Of a stretch of DNA of 7,226 nt, positions 6,095 to 7,226 are shown one piece after another; the stretch's first letter is position 1; each line of letters opens with the position of its first letter. Made by a program: the position numbers and the translations under genes. The DNA comes from Akkermansia sp. (GTDB lineage: Bacteria > Verrucomicrobiota > Verrucomicrobiia > Verrucomicrobiales > Akkermansiaceae). The notes under the pieces were generated by a model. That model worked only from the letters and a program-made list of their open reading frames with translations. It did no database searches and was not told the DNA's origin. Where the stretch lies: positions 1-7,226 of the forward strand of contig JAFNWZ010000334.1 of the NCBI GenBank assembly GCA_017379255.1. Reading direction: 5' to 3'.

Positions 6095-7226
6095 CAGTAA
6101 GTGAAGGTGAAGCCGCCGCAGAACGCTGTTCCGGGGGCCAGAATGTCGCCGGAGGCGCTATCGGTCACATACTTTTCATCCGTCAGGTTTTCCACGCGGG
6201 CGTGCAGTTTGAGGTGCTCGTCGATGATGTATTCGGCATAGCAACGCAGTGTGCAGTAGGAATCCATGCGCGAGCCATCATAATCCCGGCGCCCGGTGAC
6301 GGCCGCAGCGCCAAGACCGACGGTCAGTCGTTCCACCGGGCTGGTGTGGATATCGGCGCTCCAGACCTGGCGGCAGCTGTCCGGCAGCGGGTTATCGTGC
6401 GCGTCTTTGGGCTGCGAGTAGGTGAACGCCAGGGTATAGCCCGTGTTCCAGGCATCGCCCAGCTCTCCGTTCAGCGCCAGTTCCACCCCCTGGCTGGTCC
6501 AGTGCACATCATCATTGGTGAAGTAGTATTCATTGTTCCGCTGTTCGGCTCTGATGTAGTCCTTTGTCTGCTGCCAGAACCAGGTGAGCGACAGGGTATG
6601 GGCGTCTCCCACCTGTTGTTCGATACCGAGGTCCCCGCTCCAGCTGGTTTCGCATTTGAGCCGGGGATTGCCGTGGTAGAGGGCGTATCCCCATGCCGGG
6701 AGAACCCCGGGGCTGCATTCAAATGAGCCGGGACTGCGGTAGCCGCGACCGAATGAGCCGAAGACGCGCGTGCTGTCATTGTTGAAGCTGTAGGAACTTG
6801 CTGCACGCACGGTGGGCATGGCCTGGTGAATGCTGCTGTAGTCCAGCCGCGAGGCAAGGGAGCTTGTCCAGTTGCTGCAGGGTTGCCAGGTGTGTTCCAG
6901 CGCCAGGGAATACACGTTTTCCAGGGTGCGGTTGATGTTGTCATTGCCGCGTGGTTCGTAAATGGAAGTGCTGTCGAACTGGCTGCGCGTCCACCGGAAA
7001 TGTGCCGTGGTGGTCTGCTCTTTGCTCCAGCGCAGGATATTGCGCCATTCCACCTGCACATTGCGCAAATCATGATTGGACCCGCGCCCGAACATGTTGT
7101 CTGCACCGTAGTAACCACCCATGAGGCTGGCGCTGTAGAAATTGTTGACTTTGCTTTCTACCTTGGCTGTCATCAGATTACTGCGGAAGGTGCGGCGCTC
7201 GTTGGGCATCCAGCCATTTCCGTACC
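6094..7226 (-). CDS. TonB-dependent outer-membrane receptor, C-terminal barrel part; 5' end outside window
   Basis: The frame is open to the right edge (codons YGNGW precede the Met at 7209), so only the last 376 residues of the protein are visible; the plug domain and TonB box lie outside. The visible part alternates hydrophobic and polar residues in beta-strand fashion. Typical receptor signatures are GYRSPGSFE followed by NPRLKCETSWSGDLGIEQ (the family's NP.L.PE....E.G element), VENLTDEKYV near the end, and a terminal FTFTY with a final aromatic residue, the outer-membrane beta-signal. It would import a scarce ligand across the outer membrane using TonB energy. The C-terminal part is reminiscent of BtuB/FecA-type barrels, but the ligand cannot be assigned; association with a peptide-type binding protein hints at a peptide or peptide-like ligand. 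Seven cysteines in the visible part, including CTLRC, are unusual for this family. Its stop overlaps the next gene's start by one base (TGATG at 6092-6096). Confidence 0.88.
   Translation of the reverse strand, partial: YGNGWMPNERRTFRSNLMTAKVESKVNNFYSASLMGGYYGADNMFGRGSNHDLRNVQVEWRNILRWSKEQTTTAHFRWTRSQFDSTSIYEPRGNDNINRTLENVYSLALEHTWQPCSNWTSSLASRLDYSSIHQAMPTVRAASSYSFNNDSTRVFGSFGRGYRSPGSFECSPGVLPAWGYALYHGNPRLKCETSWSGDLGIEQQVGDAHTLSLTWFWQQTKDYIRAEQRNNEYYFTNDDVHWTSQGVELALNGELGDAWNTGYTLAFTYSQPKDAHDNPLPDSCRQVWSADIHTSPVERLTVGLGAAAVTGRRDYDGSRMDSYCTLRCYAEYIIDEHLKLHARVENLTDEKYVTDSASGDILAPGTAFCGGFTFTY

Noticed and set aside
6052..6726. 224-residue open frame on the + strand opposite the receptor gene
   Set aside because: It is antisense to the well-supported beta-barrel coding frame, and I see no start signal or family motif.

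Overview
The window looks like part of a gut-type Verrucomicrobiota chromosome, most likely Akkermansia or a close relative. The main reason is the exported proteins that end in a PEP-CTERM sorting signal of the form VPEPATATLSLLALA plus RRRR, a tail form I associate with Akkermansia. The sequence is Gram-negative in character, with a TonB-dependent outer-membrane receptor and a TonB protein. The genus call is inference from protein style and cannot be proven from the window.

Left half (1-3295, + strand): three tandem paralogous genes. The first is cut by the left edge; the other two are complete. All encode secreted cysteine peptidases resembling the streptococcal IgG-cleaving enzyme IdeS/Mac (peptidase family C66). 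The complete copies carry a signal peptide, a catalytic Cys block (CYAA..AN.IAWW) with the upstream Lys, a His block (LAHA.TLWGVE) and a TDSD block, in the order and at nearly the spacing of IdeS Lys84/Cys94/His262/Asp284/Asp286. Each ends in a PEP-CTERM tail. Copies 2 and 3 each have their own good sigma70-type promoter, and copies 1 and 2 each have a strong intrinsic terminator, so they are separate transcription units. The promoters also show that the true starts are at 1051 and 2303, not at the longest-ORF starts upstream.

Middle (3296-3611): a 316-base convergent gap with no convincing gene. It holds a weak candidate terminator for each side.

Right half (3612-7226, - strand, noticeably more GC-rich): a compact three-gene operon. 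Read in transcription order it encodes a TonB-dependent receptor (5' end outside the window), a family 5 (YejA/Opp-like) extracellular solute-binding protein and a TonB protein. The genes overlap by TGATG and ATGA and are probably translationally coupled. Together they suggest uptake of a peptide-like or peptide-conjugated ligand: outer-membrane passage through the receptor, energised by its own TonB, and capture in the periplasm by the binding protein. No ABC permease or ATPase gene is in the window.

The most interesting element is the triplicated, surface-targeted IdeS-like peptidase set in a probable mucosal commensal. A link in which peptidases release peptides that the neighbouring operon imports is attractive but is inference only.
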